Shown: one piece after another, positions 16,667-24,853 of the stretch
Layout: each line of letters starts with the position of its first letter
Numbering within the stretch: the stretch's first letter is position 1
Assembly (NCBI GenBank): GCA_035533095.1
Contig: DATLUM010000103.1
Span: forward strand, 1 to 60,841
Direction of reading: 5' to 3'
DNA from: Acidimicrobiales bacterium
Lineage (GTDB): Bacteria; Actinomycetota; Acidimicrobiia; Acidimicrobiales; Palsa-688
DNA: 60,841 nucleotides
Program-made: the position numbers and the translations under genes
Notes under the pieces: model-generated
What the model was told of the DNA's origin: nothing
Seen by the model: only the letters and a program-made list of their open reading frames with translations
The model's database searches: none

Positions 16667-17428
16667 CTAGCCGTCGGCAGGAACCCATGACGGCGAGCGC
16701 TTCTCGCGGAACGCGGCCATTCCTTCGGCCGCCTCGGCCGAGGCGAACAGGTCACGCGAGATGGCGGCCGTCATCTCGAACGCCTCCGCTCGACCACGGC
16801 CTGGAACTTCGAAGACCAACCGCTTGGCAGCCGCGAGAGCGCCAGGTCCGCCGGCGAGCAGCTTGGACACGAGGGTGTCCGTCGCCGCGTCCAAACCCTC
16901 GCTGCCGGCGACGTCGGTGATCAGCCCGGCGTCCGCCGCTCGCGCGGCGCTGATCCTCTCTCCGGTCAGGAACAACTCGAGGGCGTCTCCTCGACGCATC
17001 TTCGGCAGGCAGACGACGGAGATGATCGCGGGCGCAGCCCCTATGCGGACCTCGGTGAATCCGAACTTCACGTCGGGCGCGGCTATCGACAGGTCGCAAG
17101 CCGCTGCGAGGCCGACCCCACCGCCCATGCAGTGGCCGGCGATGCGGGCCACGACCGGCTTCGGAGAGTCCTGGATAGCGGTGAGTATCGACGGCAGGTC
17201 GTGACGTGCTGGGGCGAGGCCGCCGCCCTTGAGATCAGCCCCCGCACAGAACGCCGGGCCCGTGTTGGTGAGCACCACGACCCGGACGGAACTGTCGCGC
17301 ACGGCCGCATCGAGCCCGTCTCCGAGACCGTCGAGGAGGGCGGGGGTGAGGGCGTTGCGGTTGTCGGGTTGGGCGAGGGTGAGCCTGGCCACGCCGGCGG
17401 CGATGTCGTAGAGGACGGCGTCGCTCAC
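16667..17428 (-). CDS. Enoyl-CoA hydratase/isomerase (crotonase), AtuE/LiuC-like
   Basis: 253 aa from a GTG overlapping the AtuA stop by 4 bp. Crotonase signatures: GPAFCAGADLKGGG (oxyanion hole) and HCMGGGVGLAAACDLSIA. FGFTEVRIGAAPA carries the second catalytic Glu, while the first Glu position is Gly. That pattern fits hydratases of methylglutaconyl-CoA or isohexenylglutaconyl-CoA rather than standard beta-oxidation. It comes last of the acyl-CoA genes, matching the step after carboxylation. Family is sure; substrate is inference from context. Confidence 0.87.
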   Translation of the reverse strand: MSDAVLYDIAAGVARLTLAQPDNRNALTPALLDGLGDGLDAAVRDSSVRVVVLTNTGPAFCAGADLKGGGLAPARHDLPSILTAIQDSPKPVVARIAGHCMGGGVGLAAACDLSIAAPDVKFGFTEVRIGAAPAIISVVCLPKMRRGDALELFLTGERISAARAADAGLITDVAGSEGLDAATDTLVSKLLAGGPGALAAAKRLVFEVPGRGRAEAFEMTAAISRDLFASAEAAEGMAAFREKRSPSWVPADG

Positions 17429-19209
17429 CTGAGCAGCTCCTCGGGGATGTCGGCGTGGCGCGCCCGGAGCCACTCGCCGAGGCTCTTGGCCTGGGCGTCG
17501 AGACGGGTGCTGGACGCGACTCCTTCGCCGAGGATTCCGTGGACGACGAAGTTGATCGCCAGGATGTTGGGAAGCGGGTGGCGATCCACTGTCAGCGGCG
17601 CCGTCTCAGGCAGGAGCTCCTTCAGCCGTTCGGTGGTGAGGAACCCGTCGAGCCATTCGTAAGCGGCTTCCGAGCGGGCCCACACACCGAGGTTGGCGTT
17701 TCCACCCTTGTCACCCGATCGCGCGCCGACGACGCGCCCGAGCGGCACCCGCCGCCTGGCCGAGGCCGGCGGGTGGTCGGCGGAGACCGCCGGTGTCAAG
17801 CCGGCGGGGGGGTCCCCGGCCGGACAGGAACCGCCGGCCGGACCCGGCGCGGCGGGCGGCAGAACGGGCTCGACGAGCGTACGCTCGCCGGCGATCACCA
17901 CCTCTTGCCAGACGAGATCGGCGGGAACGAGCGCCGGCCAGTACACCCCGTACGCCTGCGCGCCGGCGGTCAGCCCGCCTCCGAACAGGCCGGGGTAAGA
18001 CGCGAGCGCCAACTCGGTGATCTTCGACGAGAAGGCGCGGCCGACCTTGCGTTCGTCGCTGTCCTTGACGGTTATGCGCAGTTGCGCAACGGCCTCCTCG
18101 TTGGTGGCCGGGTCGTCCTTGTCCGTGCGGAGCAGTTGGACGTCGACACCGGCGAACGAACCCTTCGACACCTCGGACCAGAGGGCCCTCTCCACGAGAG
18201 CGGCCTTTTCCTCGATGTCAAGGCCCGTCAGGTACAAGACGGTGGTCGACCTCCAGCCGCCCTGGTAGTTGAGCGCCACCTTCGCCGTCGCCGGCGGCGG
18301 CTCGCCCTTCACCCCCGTGATCCGTACCCGGTCCGGTCCCTCCTGGTCCAGCTGAATCGTGTCGAAGCGGGCTGTGACGTCCGGGTTGGCGTAGTCCGGT
18401 CCGCCGATCTCGTAGAGCAGCTGCGCCGTCACCGTCCCGACCGACACCGTGCCGCCTTGGTCGGGGTGCTTGGTGATGACCGACGATCCGTCGGAGTGCA
18501 CCTCGGCGATCGGGAACCCTGGGTGCTCGAGGCCACGGATCTCCCCGAAGAAGGAGTAGTTGCCGCCCGTGGCCTGCGTGCCGCACTCGATGACGTGGCC
18601 GGCGACGACTGCGCCGGCGAGTGCGTCCCAGTCGTCGCGGGACCAACCGTGCCGCCATGCCCCCGGCCCGACGGTCAAGGCTGCGTCGGTGACCCGTCCG
18701 GTGACCACGATGTCGGCACCTCGAGCGAGTGCCTCTGCGATACCCCAGCCGCCGAGGTAGGCATTGGCTGTCATGACCTGCCGGTCCCCGAGCGGTTCCC
18801 CGGTATCCATGTTGGAAAAGACCACGCCCGCGGCCTTCAACTCCTCCATCCGGGGGACCAGGTCGTCGCCCTCCACGTAGGCGATGACCGGGTCGAGGCC
18901 GAGCTTCTCGGCGACTTCGGCTACCGCGCCGGCGCATCCACGCGGGGAGAGTCCGCCCGCATTGGACACGACCTTGATACCGCGATCCATGCAGCTGCCC
19001 ATCACCTGCTCCATCTGGGTGACGAACGTCCGCGCGTAGCCGGAGGCGGGATCGCGCAGCATGTTCTTGGCGAGGATGAGCATCGTCAACTCGGCGAGCC
19101 AGTCCCCTGTCAGCACGTCAATCGGGCCGCCGTCGACCATCTCCCGAGCGGCCGACAGGCGGTCGCCGTAGAACCCGCTGCAGTTGGCGATCCTGATCGG
19201 CTCGCTCAT
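17425..19209 (-). CDS. AtuA-family (DUF1446) acyclic terpene utilisation protein
   Basis: 594 aa from ATG 19209, overlapping the carboxylase stop. The N-terminal DUF1446 domain begins IRIANCSGFYGDRLSAAREM and includes VVSNAGGLSPRGCA, TANAYLGGWGIAEAL and VVTGRVTDAALTVGP. A proline/glycine linker near residue 460 leads to the C-terminal AtuA ferredoxin-like domain (LGRVVGARSGDKGGNANLGV). AtuA is needed for citronellol/geraniol breakdown in Pseudomonas but its reaction is unknown. Here it lies between an acyl-CoA carboxylase and a hydratase with overlaps at both ends. Long upstream frame beyond 19209 is antisense-like noise. Confidence 0.9.
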   Translation of the reverse strand: MSEPIRIANCSGFYGDRLSAAREMVDGGPIDVLTGDWLAELTMLILAKNMLRDPASGYARTFVTQMEQVMGSCMDRGIKVVSNAGGLSPRGCAGAVAEVAEKLGLDPVIAYVEGDDLVPRMEELKAAGVVFSNMDTGEPLGDRQVMTANAYLGGWGIAEALARGADIVVTGRVTDAALTVGPGAWRHGWSRDDWDALAGAVVAGHVIECGTQATGGNYSFFGEIRGLEHPGFPIAEVHSDGSSVITKHPDQGGTVSVGTVTAQLLYEIGGPDYANPDVTARFDTIQLDQEGPDRVRITGVKGEPPPATAKVALNYQGGWRSTTVLYLTGLDIEEKAALVERALWSEVSKGSFAGVDVQLLRTDKDDPATNEEAVAQLRITVKDSDERKVGRAFSSKITELALASYPGLFGGGLTAGAQAYGVYWPALVPADLVWQEVVIAGERTLVEPVLPPAAPGPAGGSCPAGDPPAGLTPAVSADHPPASARRRVPLGRVVGARSGDKGGNANLGVWARSEAAYEWLDGFLTTERLKELLPETAPLTVDRHPLPNILAINFVVHGILGEGVASSTRLDAQAKSLGEWLRARHADIPEELLR

Positions 19210-21128
19210 TCGATGACCGCCAGCAGGCTGCCGGCGTCGACCTGGTCGCCGGCACGGGCGTGGAGGTCGACGACCTTTCCGGCGCTCGGAGCCACGACGC
19301 GGTGCTCCATCTTCATTGCCTCCACGATCATCAGCAGGTCTCCCGTCTCCACGTCTTGGCCTTCTTCGACGGAGACGAAGACCACCTTGCCCGGCATGGG
19401 TGCGACGAGCCCGCCGGGCACGTCCGACTCCCTCGCGGCGTCCGGAAAACGAGGACGCTCCGTGAGCCGCGCGTCCCCATCGGGTCCCTGGACCCAGAAG
19501 CTCGCCCCGCGCCGGAAGACGTGGAGGTGGTGGCGGTCCCGGCTGTCCTCGAAGTCGACCCACCCGCTCTCGACTCCCCGAACGCGGACGACGCGATCTC
19601 CGAAATCCAGGGTCCCATCCGGCTCGGTGCGGTAGGTGACTTCGAGTTCCTCACCTGCGTGCTCGAAGACGCGGCGCTCCGGGGGCATCACCGAGTTGCG
19701 CCACCCCGGCTGGATGGATCGGAGCACCCGGCGCGCCTTAGTCGCTTCATCTCGATCGGCGAGGGCTGCCGCGATGGCGGCTGTGCGAAGTTCCTCCGGG
19801 CCGGGTGTCCGGACCGGCGCCACGCCGCTCTCGTCGATAAACGACGTGGTCGTGTCGCCTGCCAGGAAGCGCGTGTGGCGGAGCGTGGCGACCAGGAAGT
19901 CCCGGTTGGTCGTCAGTCCCCGGATACGGCTTCGCTCCAGCGCGAGAGCGAGTCTCCGGGCTGCCTCGTCGCGCGTCGGTGCGTGAGAGATCACCTTGGC
20001 CAGCATCGGGTCGAACTCGACCCCCACCTCGGAGCCGGTCTCGACGCCAGAGTCCCACCTGACCGCAGGATCGGCCGCCGGTGCCCAGTCGACCAGCGAG
20101 CCGGTCGCGGGCAGGAACCCGGCGGCAGGATCCTCCGCGTACAGGCGGGCCTCGATCGAGTACCCGTCGATCGAAAGATCGCCCTGGGTGACCGACAGGG
20201 GGAGCCCTTGAGCGACCAGTAGCTGCTCGCGCACCAGGTCCAGACCGGTCACTGCTTCGGTGACGGGGTGCTCGACCTGCAGCCGGGTGTTCACCTCGAG
20301 GAAGAAGAAATCGCCGCCGGGCTCCAGGACGAACTCCACCGTTCCGGCGTTGACGTACCCGACGGCTTTCGCCGCGGCGAGCGCCGCCTCGCCCATCCGA
20401 TCGCGCAGGGAATCGTCGACCGCAGGCGAGGGGGACTCCTCGATGACCTTCTGGTGCCGGCGCTGGATCGAGCACTCGCGCTCGAAGCAATGGATGGTAT
20501 TTCCGTGCGAGTCGGCGAGGATCTGGATCTCGACGTGGCGGGCTCGGGTCAGGTAGTGCTCGAGGAACACGGTGCCGTCGCCGAAGGCCGCCTCGGCTTC
20601 GCGCGCGGCCGCGGCGACGGCGTCCGCGAGCTCTGCACTGGAGGTCACGACCCGCATGCCCTTGCCGCCGCCGCCGGCGGCCGCCTTCACGAGAATCGGG
20701 AAGGCGATGTCGCCGTCGTCGGCCTCCCATGTCGGCAGAACGGGCACGCCGGCGCCGGCCATGAGCCGCTTCGCCGCGAGCTTGTCTCCCATCAGCTCGA
20801 TGACGTTCGGGGGTGGGCCCACCCACGTCAGGCCGGCATCCTGGACTGCCTGCGCGAACGCCGCCCGCTCCGAAAGGAAGCCGTAGCCCGGGTGAACAGC
20901 GTCGGCGCCGCTCGATGCCGCGGCTTCGAGCAGAGCCTCGATGTTGAGATAGGTGTCGGCGGCGGTCCTGCCCTTCAGCGGCACCGCCGCGCCAGCCTCG
21001 TTGACGAACGGGACCCCACCGTCCCCCTCCGCGTAGACGGCGACCGTCGTGATCCCCATGGAGTGTGCCGTCCGGGCCACACGGCGTGCTATCTCGCCCC
21101 GGTTCGCGATCAGCAGACGCGTGATCAC
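19206..21128 (-). CDS. Acyl-CoA carboxylase alpha subunit (biotin carboxylase + biotin carrier)
   Basis: 640 aa from a GTG at 21128 overlapping the beta-subunit stop. Domains: biotin carboxylase N-terminal (RLLIANRGEIARRVARTA), ATP-grasp (KAAAGGGGKGMRVV, ECSIQRRHQKVIEESPSPAV, NTRLQVEHPVTEAV) and C-terminal domain (YSIEARLYAEDP). A linker and a biotinyl domain follow, with the biotinylation lysine in VEAMKMEHRVV. It carboxylates biotin using bicarbonate and ATP, passing CO2 to the beta subunit. Architecture matches methylcrotonyl-CoA and geranyl-CoA carboxylase alpha chains. Confidence 0.95.
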   Translation of the reverse strand: MITRLLIANRGEIARRVARTAHSMGITTVAVYAEGDGGVPFVNEAGAAVPLKGRTAADTYLNIEALLEAAASSGADAVHPGYGFLSERAAFAQAVQDAGLTWVGPPPNVIELMGDKLAAKRLMAGAGVPVLPTWEADDGDIAFPILVKAAAGGGGKGMRVVTSSAELADAVAAAAREAEAAFGDGTVFLEHYLTRARHVEIQILADSHGNTIHCFERECSIQRRHQKVIEESPSPAVDDSLRDRMGEAALAAAKAVGYVNAGTVEFVLEPGGDFFFLEVNTRLQVEHPVTEAVTGLDLVREQLLVAQGLPLSVTQGDLSIDGYSIEARLYAEDPAAGFLPATGSLVDWAPAADPAVRWDSGVETGSEVGVEFDPMLAKVISHAPTRDEAARRLALALERSRIRGLTTNRDFLVATLRHTRFLAGDTTTSFIDESGVAPVRTPGPEELRTAAIAAALADRDEATKARRVLRSIQPGWRNSVMPPERRVFEHAGEELEVTYRTEPDGTLDFGDRVVRVRGVESGWVDFEDSRDRHHLHVFRRGASFWVQGPDGDARLTERPRFPDAARESDVPGGLVAPMPGKVVFVSVEEGQDVETGDLLMIVEAMKMEHRVVAPSAGKVVDLHARAGDQVDAGSLLAVIE

Positions 21129-22768
21129 AGGCGGAACACCCCAAACCCGGCTGCCCCTTCTACCGGAGCGCTGTGGCAAGCGGACAGGGCCATAGCGACG
21201 ACGGTGCGAGTGTCGCGCGGATCGATGATCCCGTCGTCGGCGACCCGGCCGGTCGCGTAGAGGCCGAGAGACTGGGATTCGGCGAAGTCCTCTACCGCCT
21301 TGGTGATCGCCGCCTCCAGGTTCTCGTCGACGGGTTGGCCTCTCCTGGCCGCCTGCTCCCGCCGGACGATCGACATCACGCCGGCCATCTGCTTCGGGCC
21401 CATGATCGCGATCTTCGCCGTCGGCCAGAGGAACACGAAGCGGGTGTCGAAAGCCCGGCCCCCCATGCCGTAGTTGCCGGCTCCGTAGCTCGCTCCCATG
21501 ATCACGGTGATGTGCGGGACCGTGGAGTTGGACAGGGCGTTGATCATCTGGCTGCCGTGCTTGACGATCCCGCCGCGCTCGTAGTCCCGGCCCACTATGT
21601 AACCGGTGATGTGCTGCAGGAACAGCAGCGGTGTCGAGGTCTGATTGCACAGCTGGATGAACTGCGCGGCCTTTTGTGCAGAGTCGGAGAAGAGCACGCC
21701 GTTGTTGGCGAGGATCCCGACGGGGAAGCCGTGAACGTGCGCCCAGCCGGTGACCAGCGTGGGGCCGTAGCGAGGCTTGAACTCCTCGAAACGACTGCCG
21801 TCGACGACCCGTGCGATTATCTCCCTCGCATCGACCGGCGCTTTCAGATCCACCGGCATGAGGCCCAGCAGCTCATCAGCGTTGTACAGCGGCGGTTCGG
21901 GGTCGTCGGTCACCGGACCAGGCCCGAGCTTCCGCCAGTGGAGGTGCGCGACGACGTCGCGCGCCATGCGGATCGCTTCGAACTCGTCCTCTGCCAGGTA
22001 GTCGGCGAGGCCACTGGCGGACGCGTGCATCTCCGCGCCACCGAGCTCCTCGTCCCCGGCGTCTTCGCCCGTCGCGACCTTCACCAGTGGCGGCCCGCCG
22101 AGGAACACCTTGGCGCCGCCTCGCACGAAAATGTTGTAGTCCGAGAGCCCGGGCTGGTAGGCGCCGCCGGCGGTGGAGCTACCGAATACGACAGAGATGG
22201 TCGGGATGCCGCGGGCGGACAGCTCGGTTATGTCGTGAAACATCCGCCCGCTTTCCGCGAAGTGGGTGAGGTTGCGCCTCATCACCGCCTCGGGGTCCTC
22301 GCCCGAGGTCAGGCCGCGGAGGTCTCCGCCGGCGGATTCCACGAACTGTATGTACGGCATGTGGTTGAGCCGGGCGATCTCCAGGGCGCGCATCAGCTTC
22401 TGGATCGACACGGCGGTCATGGCCCCGCCGAGATCGGTGGGGTCGTTGGCGAGGATCACGCACTCGGTCCCTTCGACGACGCCGATGCCGAGCACCATGC
22501 CGCCGCCGACGTTGAAGTCGGTCATGTAGCCGGCGAGCGGGCTTATCTCCAGGAACGCGCTGTCGGGGTCCAGCAGGAGCGCCACCCTTTCGCGCGCGAG
22601 GAGCTTGCCCCGGCTGCGGTGCCGGTCTATCGCCCTGGGACCGCCGCCTTGTGATGCCTGCTGGAGGAGGCGGTCGATCTCGGCCAGCAGCTCGAGCATC
22701 CCGGACCGGTTGGACCGAAACGCAGGGTCGCGCGTGTCGACGACGGTGCGAAGCGGAGGGGCTGCCAT
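21125..22768 (-). CDS. Acyl-CoA carboxylase beta subunit (carboxyltransferase)
   Basis: 547 aa. N- and C-terminal crotonase-like carboxyltransferase domains with GMVLGIGVVEGTECVILAND, FVESAGGDLRGL, GSSTAGGAYQPGLSDYNIFV and the second-domain stretch HGSQMINALSNSTVPHITVI then GASYGAGNYGMGGRAFDTRF. Length and motifs fit the methylcrotonyl/geranyl-CoA carboxylase group better than propionyl-CoA carboxylase. The gene starts 3 bp after the TIGR03084 stop and overlaps the alpha subunit, so the two chains are made together. Confidence 0.93.
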   Translation of the reverse strand: MAAPPLRTVVDTRDPAFRSNRSGMLELLAEIDRLLQQASQGGGPRAIDRHRSRGKLLARERVALLLDPDSAFLEISPLAGYMTDFNVGGGMVLGIGVVEGTECVILANDPTDLGGAMTAVSIQKLMRALEIARLNHMPYIQFVESAGGDLRGLTSGEDPEAVMRRNLTHFAESGRMFHDITELSARGIPTISVVFGSSTAGGAYQPGLSDYNIFVRGGAKVFLGGPPLVKVATGEDAGDEELGGAEMHASASGLADYLAEDEFEAIRMARDVVAHLHWRKLGPGPVTDDPEPPLYNADELLGLMPVDLKAPVDAREIIARVVDGSRFEEFKPRYGPTLVTGWAHVHGFPVGILANNGVLFSDSAQKAAQFIQLCNQTSTPLLFLQHITGYIVGRDYERGGIVKHGSQMINALSNSTVPHITVIMGASYGAGNYGMGGRAFDTRFVFLWPTAKIAIMGPKQMAGVMSIVRREQAARRGQPVDENLEAAITKAVEDFAESQSLGLYATGRVADDGIIDPRDTRTVVAMALSACHSAPVEGAAGFGVFRL

Positions 22769-22771
22769 GGC

Positions 22772-23581
22772 TCAGCGACCCTCGGGCGTGACGGTCGGCG
22801 GCCCGGCGAAGGCCTGCGCGATCGAGACCCACCGCGCGGCCGTCGGCCCTGTGACCTTCACGCCGGTGCGGGACGGATGCCGGCGCTGGGTGAACACCAG
22901 CGCGATGTCGAGCGCGCTCCCCGTGATCACATTCGCAACTTCGTCCGCTGGCGGACCCCAGGTCCACGTGCCGCCGCCGGGGGCCTCGACGACCATGGCC
23001 ACCGGATCGCCGGGGTCCTCGACACCGTGTACGGCAAAGGCAAACGTGCGAGCCCCGTAGGCCAGGTGGCAGATGTGCTTCAGGCGCACTGTCGCCGACG
23101 ACTCGAGCGGTTCGCCGAGCGCGTCGCGGATGTCTGCGCCGTGCGCCCAGGTCTCCATGATCCTCGCGCTGATGAAGCTGGCCAAGCTCATGGGAGGCCC
23201 ATACCACGCGATGCGTGGTGGTGCGCCGCCGGCGTCCTCGCTGGCCCTGAGTGCCCGCCTGATCAGTGCCGACCTCGAGTTTCGCCACCGTTCGAGGACG
23301 GCGGCGCCTTCGATCCCTCGCCCGATCGCCACGTCAGGCTCCTCGCCTGCGGACGCCGAGGCGATCAGCCCTGACTTGTGCTCCTCGAACGCCGGCGGGT
23401 CATCGATCGCGAGAGTCGCCTGCTCGTCGAAGAAGATGAGGTGGCTGACCGTGTCGCGCACGTCCCACCCGGCTGCGGGTGTCGGCGTGGACCAACCGGC
23501 TTCGTCGAGGTTCGCGACGATGGCGTCGAGGGAGGCATGCTCGGCGGCAAGGTCGTTGCAGAGGTCTTCGATGTCGGGCAT
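22772..23581 (-). CDS. TIGR03084-family DinB-like metal-binding protein
   Basis: 269 aa from ATG 23581 (MPDIEDLCNDLAAEHASLDA). N-terminal mycothiol-dependent maleylpyruvate-isomerase-type bundle: AGWDVRDTVSHLIFFDEQAT and ARIMETWAHGADIRDALG give the His, Glu and His ligands. A C-terminal domain follows (GGGTWTWGPPADEVANVI). The family is often found in acyl-CoA catabolic operons of actinobacteria; its reaction is unknown. It lies between the dehydrogenase (5 bp) and carboxylase (3 bp), which implies a role in the pathway. Confidence 0.88.
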   Translation of the reverse strand: MPDIEDLCNDLAAEHASLDAIVANLDEAGWSTPTPAAGWDVRDTVSHLIFFDEQATLAIDDPPAFEEHKSGLIASASAGEEPDVAIGRGIEGAAVLERWRNSRSALIRRALRASEDAGGAPPRIAWYGPPMSLASFISARIMETWAHGADIRDALGEPLESSATVRLKHICHLAYGARTFAFAVHGVEDPGDPVAMVVEAPGGGTWTWGPPADEVANVITGSALDIALVFTQRRHPSRTGVKVTGPTAARWVSIAQAFAGPPTVTPEGR

Positions 23582-23586
23582 CGGGT

Positions 23587-24732
23587 TCAGGCGGTGAAGC
23601 CGTCGAGCTTGGACAGGACGTGAAGCATGACCTCGTCGGCACCGCCTCCGATGGACATCAGCCGCCCATCCCGGAAGTAGCGCGACACCCAGGTCTCCGC
23701 CATGTAGCCCATACCGCCGTGGAACTGGAGGCACCAGTCGGCGATCTCGCGCTGGAGGCGGCCAGCCTTGAACTTGGCGATGGTCGCGAACCGTGTGGTG
23801 TCCTCACCGCGCATGTAAGCCTCCGCGCAGGCGTAGTTGTAGTGGCGCAGCACGTCCACCTCGGCTGAGAGCTCGGCCAGTTTGAACTGGATGAACTGCT
23901 TCGAAAGCAACGGCTTTCCGAACACCTTTCGCTCGCGCAGGTAGTCGGCGGTCCGCTTCAGGGCACCGTCCATGCCGCCGGCAGCGGTGTAAGTGGCGAT
24001 CATCCGCTCGTTTTGGAACTGGGCCATCTGCTGCTGGAAGCCCTGGCCGACCGATCCGATCGTGTTGGCGACAGGAACCCGGGCGTCGACGAAAGACAGT
24101 TCGGCGGTGTCCGACGCGTGATTGCCCAGCTTCTTCAACTTCTTGCTGACCGAGAAGCCCGGCGTGTCGGTCGGGAACACGATCTGCGACATACCCTTGT
24201 AGCCGCCCTCGTCGCTCGTCCTGGCGAGCAGGCAGAGCCAGTCGGCCTGGGTGCCGTTGGTGATGAAAGTCTTGGACCCGTTGACCACCCACTCGTCGCC
24301 GTCGCGCACGGCACGCGTCCTGATCCCCGCGACGTCGGAGCCGGCATCGGGCTCGCTCACCGCTATGGACGTCACCACCTCTCCTCTGAGCGCCGGCTCC
24401 AGGTAACGCCTCTTCAGTTCGGGCGACCCAAAACGATGCAACGACGGCGTCGCCATATCCGTCTGCACGGAAATCGCCATCGCGACGCCTGCACAACCCA
24501 TCCGGCCGAGCTCCTCGCCCAGGATGACTGTGTAGGCGTGGTCCGCTCCTTGGCCACCGAACTCCGGGTCGTACTCGAGCCCGAACAGGCCCGCGGACCC
24601 GAGCGCCTTGAACACCTGGTGGGCCGGGAAGATCTCGGCCTCCTCCCATTCGTCGAAGTGGGGGACCACCTCGCGCTCGAGCACACCCCTCACGGCCTGG
24701 CGAAACGCTTCGTGGTCCTCGGTAAAGAGCAT
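23587..24732 (-). CDS. Acyl-CoA dehydrogenase (IVD/citronellyl-CoA dehydrogenase-like)
   Basis: 381 aa from ATG 24732, with AGGGGG as ribosome site. Motifs: VSEPDAGSDVAGIRTRAV, WVVNGSKTFITNGTQADW and QFHGGMGYMAETWVSRYFRD. The usual C-terminal catalytic Glu position carries Gly (SIGGGADEV), whereas FQNERMIAT supplies Glu242 in the position used by isovaleryl-CoA and long-chain dehydrogenases. It should desaturate a beta-methyl-branched acyl-CoA before carboxylation. First gene of the minus-strand operon; its promoter region holds the palindrome at 24779. Confidence 0.92.
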   Translation of the reverse strand: MLFTEDHEAFRQAVRGVLEREVVPHFDEWEEAEIFPAHQVFKALGSAGLFGLEYDPEFGGQGADHAYTVILGEELGRMGCAGVAMAISVQTDMATPSLHRFGSPELKRRYLEPALRGEVVTSIAVSEPDAGSDVAGIRTRAVRDGDEWVVNGSKTFITNGTQADWLCLLARTSDEGGYKGMSQIVFPTDTPGFSVSKKLKKLGNHASDTAELSFVDARVPVANTIGSVGQGFQQQMAQFQNERMIATYTAAGGMDGALKRTADYLRERKVFGKPLLSKQFIQFKLAELSAEVDVLRHYNYACAEAYMRGEDTTRFATIAKFKAGRLQREIADWCLQFHGGMGYMAETWVSRYFRDGRLMSIGGGADEVMLHVLSKLDGFTA

Positions 24733-24778
24733 GTTCCCCCTGACTGGCCGGCCCAGCAGTACTGAAGCCGGCAGAAAC

Positions 24779-24794
24779 TTGAATCTGGATTCAA
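24779..24794. promoter_or_regulatory. Palindromic operator between divergent acyl-CoA dehydrogenase genes
   Basis: TTGAATC-TG-GATTCAA is a perfect 16-bp inverted repeat, midway between the two divergent starts (24732 and 24854). TTGAAT could serve as a -35 for the plus-strand genes, with CATACT at 24803-24808 as -10 (18 bp spacing). A bound repressor would then block that promoter. The TetR regulator encoded at 26040 is the natural candidate. Confidence 0.7.
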
Positions 24795-24853
24795 CTCGAA
24801 ACCATACTGATGGGGCCGCACCTGCGCAAGGGCGCGCGGCAGAGGGAGGGACC

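Noticed and set aside
17455-19635. 726-codon open frame on the plus strand
   Set aside because: Antisense to the AtuA gene and the 3' end of the carboxylase alpha gene; no family features. Shadow frame.
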